Of a stretch of 64,000 nucleotides of DNA, positions 63,622-64,000 are shown one piece after another. Made by a program: the position numbers and the translations under genes. This DNA is from Halalkalibacter krulwichiae (lineage in GTDB: Bacteria; Bacillota; Bacilli; Bacillales; Bacillaceae_D): contig NZ_CP020814.1 in assembly GCF_002109385.1 (NCBI RefSeq), forward strand, positions 3,185,501 through 3,249,500. The letters are read 5' to 3'. Position 1 is the stretch's first letter; every line of letters begins with the position of its first letter. The notes under the pieces are model-generated. The model made no database searches. It was given only the letters and a program-made list of their open reading frames with translations, and was not told the origin of the DNA.

Positions 63622-64000
63622 TTATTCTTTTTTTGTTAAGTCAATTGCTTTTTTAATGTCTTTAAACGAGTTTGATTTTCCATACATCAATACTCCACCT
63701 CTATAAACTCTCGCTCCAAAGACTGCAAGGATAATGATGGAAGCTAGTAGAATGACGATCCCAAGAATAGGCTCTATTGGCGATAAATTTAACATTCCCG
63801 CTCGTAAGAACATTACCATTGGTGTGAAGAATGGAATATATGAAGTGATCGTTATAAAGGACGAATCTGGTGCCCCTAATCCGAACATAGCTATAAAAAA
63901 GCCAATCATTACTAGAAACACTAGTGGAAAGATCATTTGTTGCACATCTTCTATTCGACTTACTACTGAACCTAGCAATGCAGCTAACGTCGCATATAGG
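63622..64000 (-). CDS. ABC transporter permease (YhaP/NatB-like), N-terminus beyond window
   Basis: The frame is open to the right edge, so only the C-terminal 125 residues are seen. They contain three hydrophobic helices, ALLGSVVSRIEDVQQMIFPL and SYIPFFTPMVMFLRAGML, typical of ABC-2 type permeases such as B. subtilis YhaP or NatB, which export sodium or small molecules. The cytosolic tail is basic. An ATPase gene would be expected just beyond 64000. Confidence 0.8.
   Translation of the reverse strand, partial: LYATLAALLGSVVSRIEDVQQMIFPLVFLVMIGFFIAMFGLGAPDSSFITITSYIPFFTPMVMFLRAGMLNLSPIEPILGIVILLASIIILAVFGARVYRGGVLMYGKSNSFKDIKKAIDLTKKE

Noticed and set aside
1..64000. CRISPR arrays, insertion sequences, tRNA or rRNA genes, prophage
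   Set aside because: No regularly spaced direct repeats, transposase genes, cloverleaf-like tRNA sequences or phage genes were seen on reading both strands.

Overview
The window is a chromosomal segment of a low-GC Firmicute of the family Bacillaceae. The gene content supports this: an argCJBD-carAB-argF operon followed by yjzC in the Bacillus subtilis order, ctaG, yisL, yitT/yitV-like genes, an IDEAL-domain protein, small DUF3941- and DUF4023-type genes, AGGAGG-type ribosome binding sites, and TTGACA/TATAAT promoters. An alkaliphilic Bacillus-like species is possible but cannot be proven from sequence alone. I saw no rRNA, tRNA, CRISPR array, insertion sequence or prophage.

Layout. 1-10.3 kb: arginine biosynthesis on the minus strand, with a promoter and ARG boxes upstream of argC. 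10.5-12.6 kb: ctaG, a SCO copper chaperone and a lipoprotein redoxin whose first redox cysteine is replaced by an in-frame TGA, a selenoprotein candidate. 12.7-16.6 kb: a HAD phosphatase, small unknown genes, an acetyltransferase and azlCD. 16.8-21.3 kb: a SNF2 helicase with its partner. 21.3-28.5 kb: lipoproteins, YitT, an esterase, a rhodanese, an AI-2E family permease, a GerMN lipoprotein and a B12-binding radical SAM protein. 28.6-36.6 kb: a propionyl/methylmalonyl-CoA operon (meaB, two mutase subunits, an acyl-CoA carboxylase beta subunit and a TetR regulator), with a palindromic operator and a cre-like site. 36.7-43.6 kb: an IDEAL protein, a FhuF-like protein, a Ktr/Trk RCK protein, cheA-cheW-cheY and a GGDEF-EAL protein. 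44.1-50.8 kb: a divergent AddA/AddB-like helicase-nuclease pair with an ElaA-type acetyltransferase. 51-53.6 kb: an HpaB-family monooxygenase, yisL and an HPr-like protein without the phosphorylatable histidine. 53.6-61.8 kb: a phosphate-starvation block, phoX-tatA-tatC and pstS-pstC-pstA-pstB-phoU, each preceded by 11-bp-spaced PhoP boxes. 61.9-64 kb: a DUF4023-type gene, an orphan PAS histidine kinase and the end of an ABC permease.

Three genes read as broken: argD, the histidine kinase and phoX. argD and the kinase each look one base short in a G:C run (five to four), which suggests sequencing error; phoX appears to have lost a longer piece. The redoxin TGA is a substitution, not an indel, and lies exactly at the first position of a CxxC motif, so it does not fit that error pattern. 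A family of intergenic palindromes (arms close to GCGTCTCAAAAGGT) recurs six times at gene ends and probably serves as terminators.
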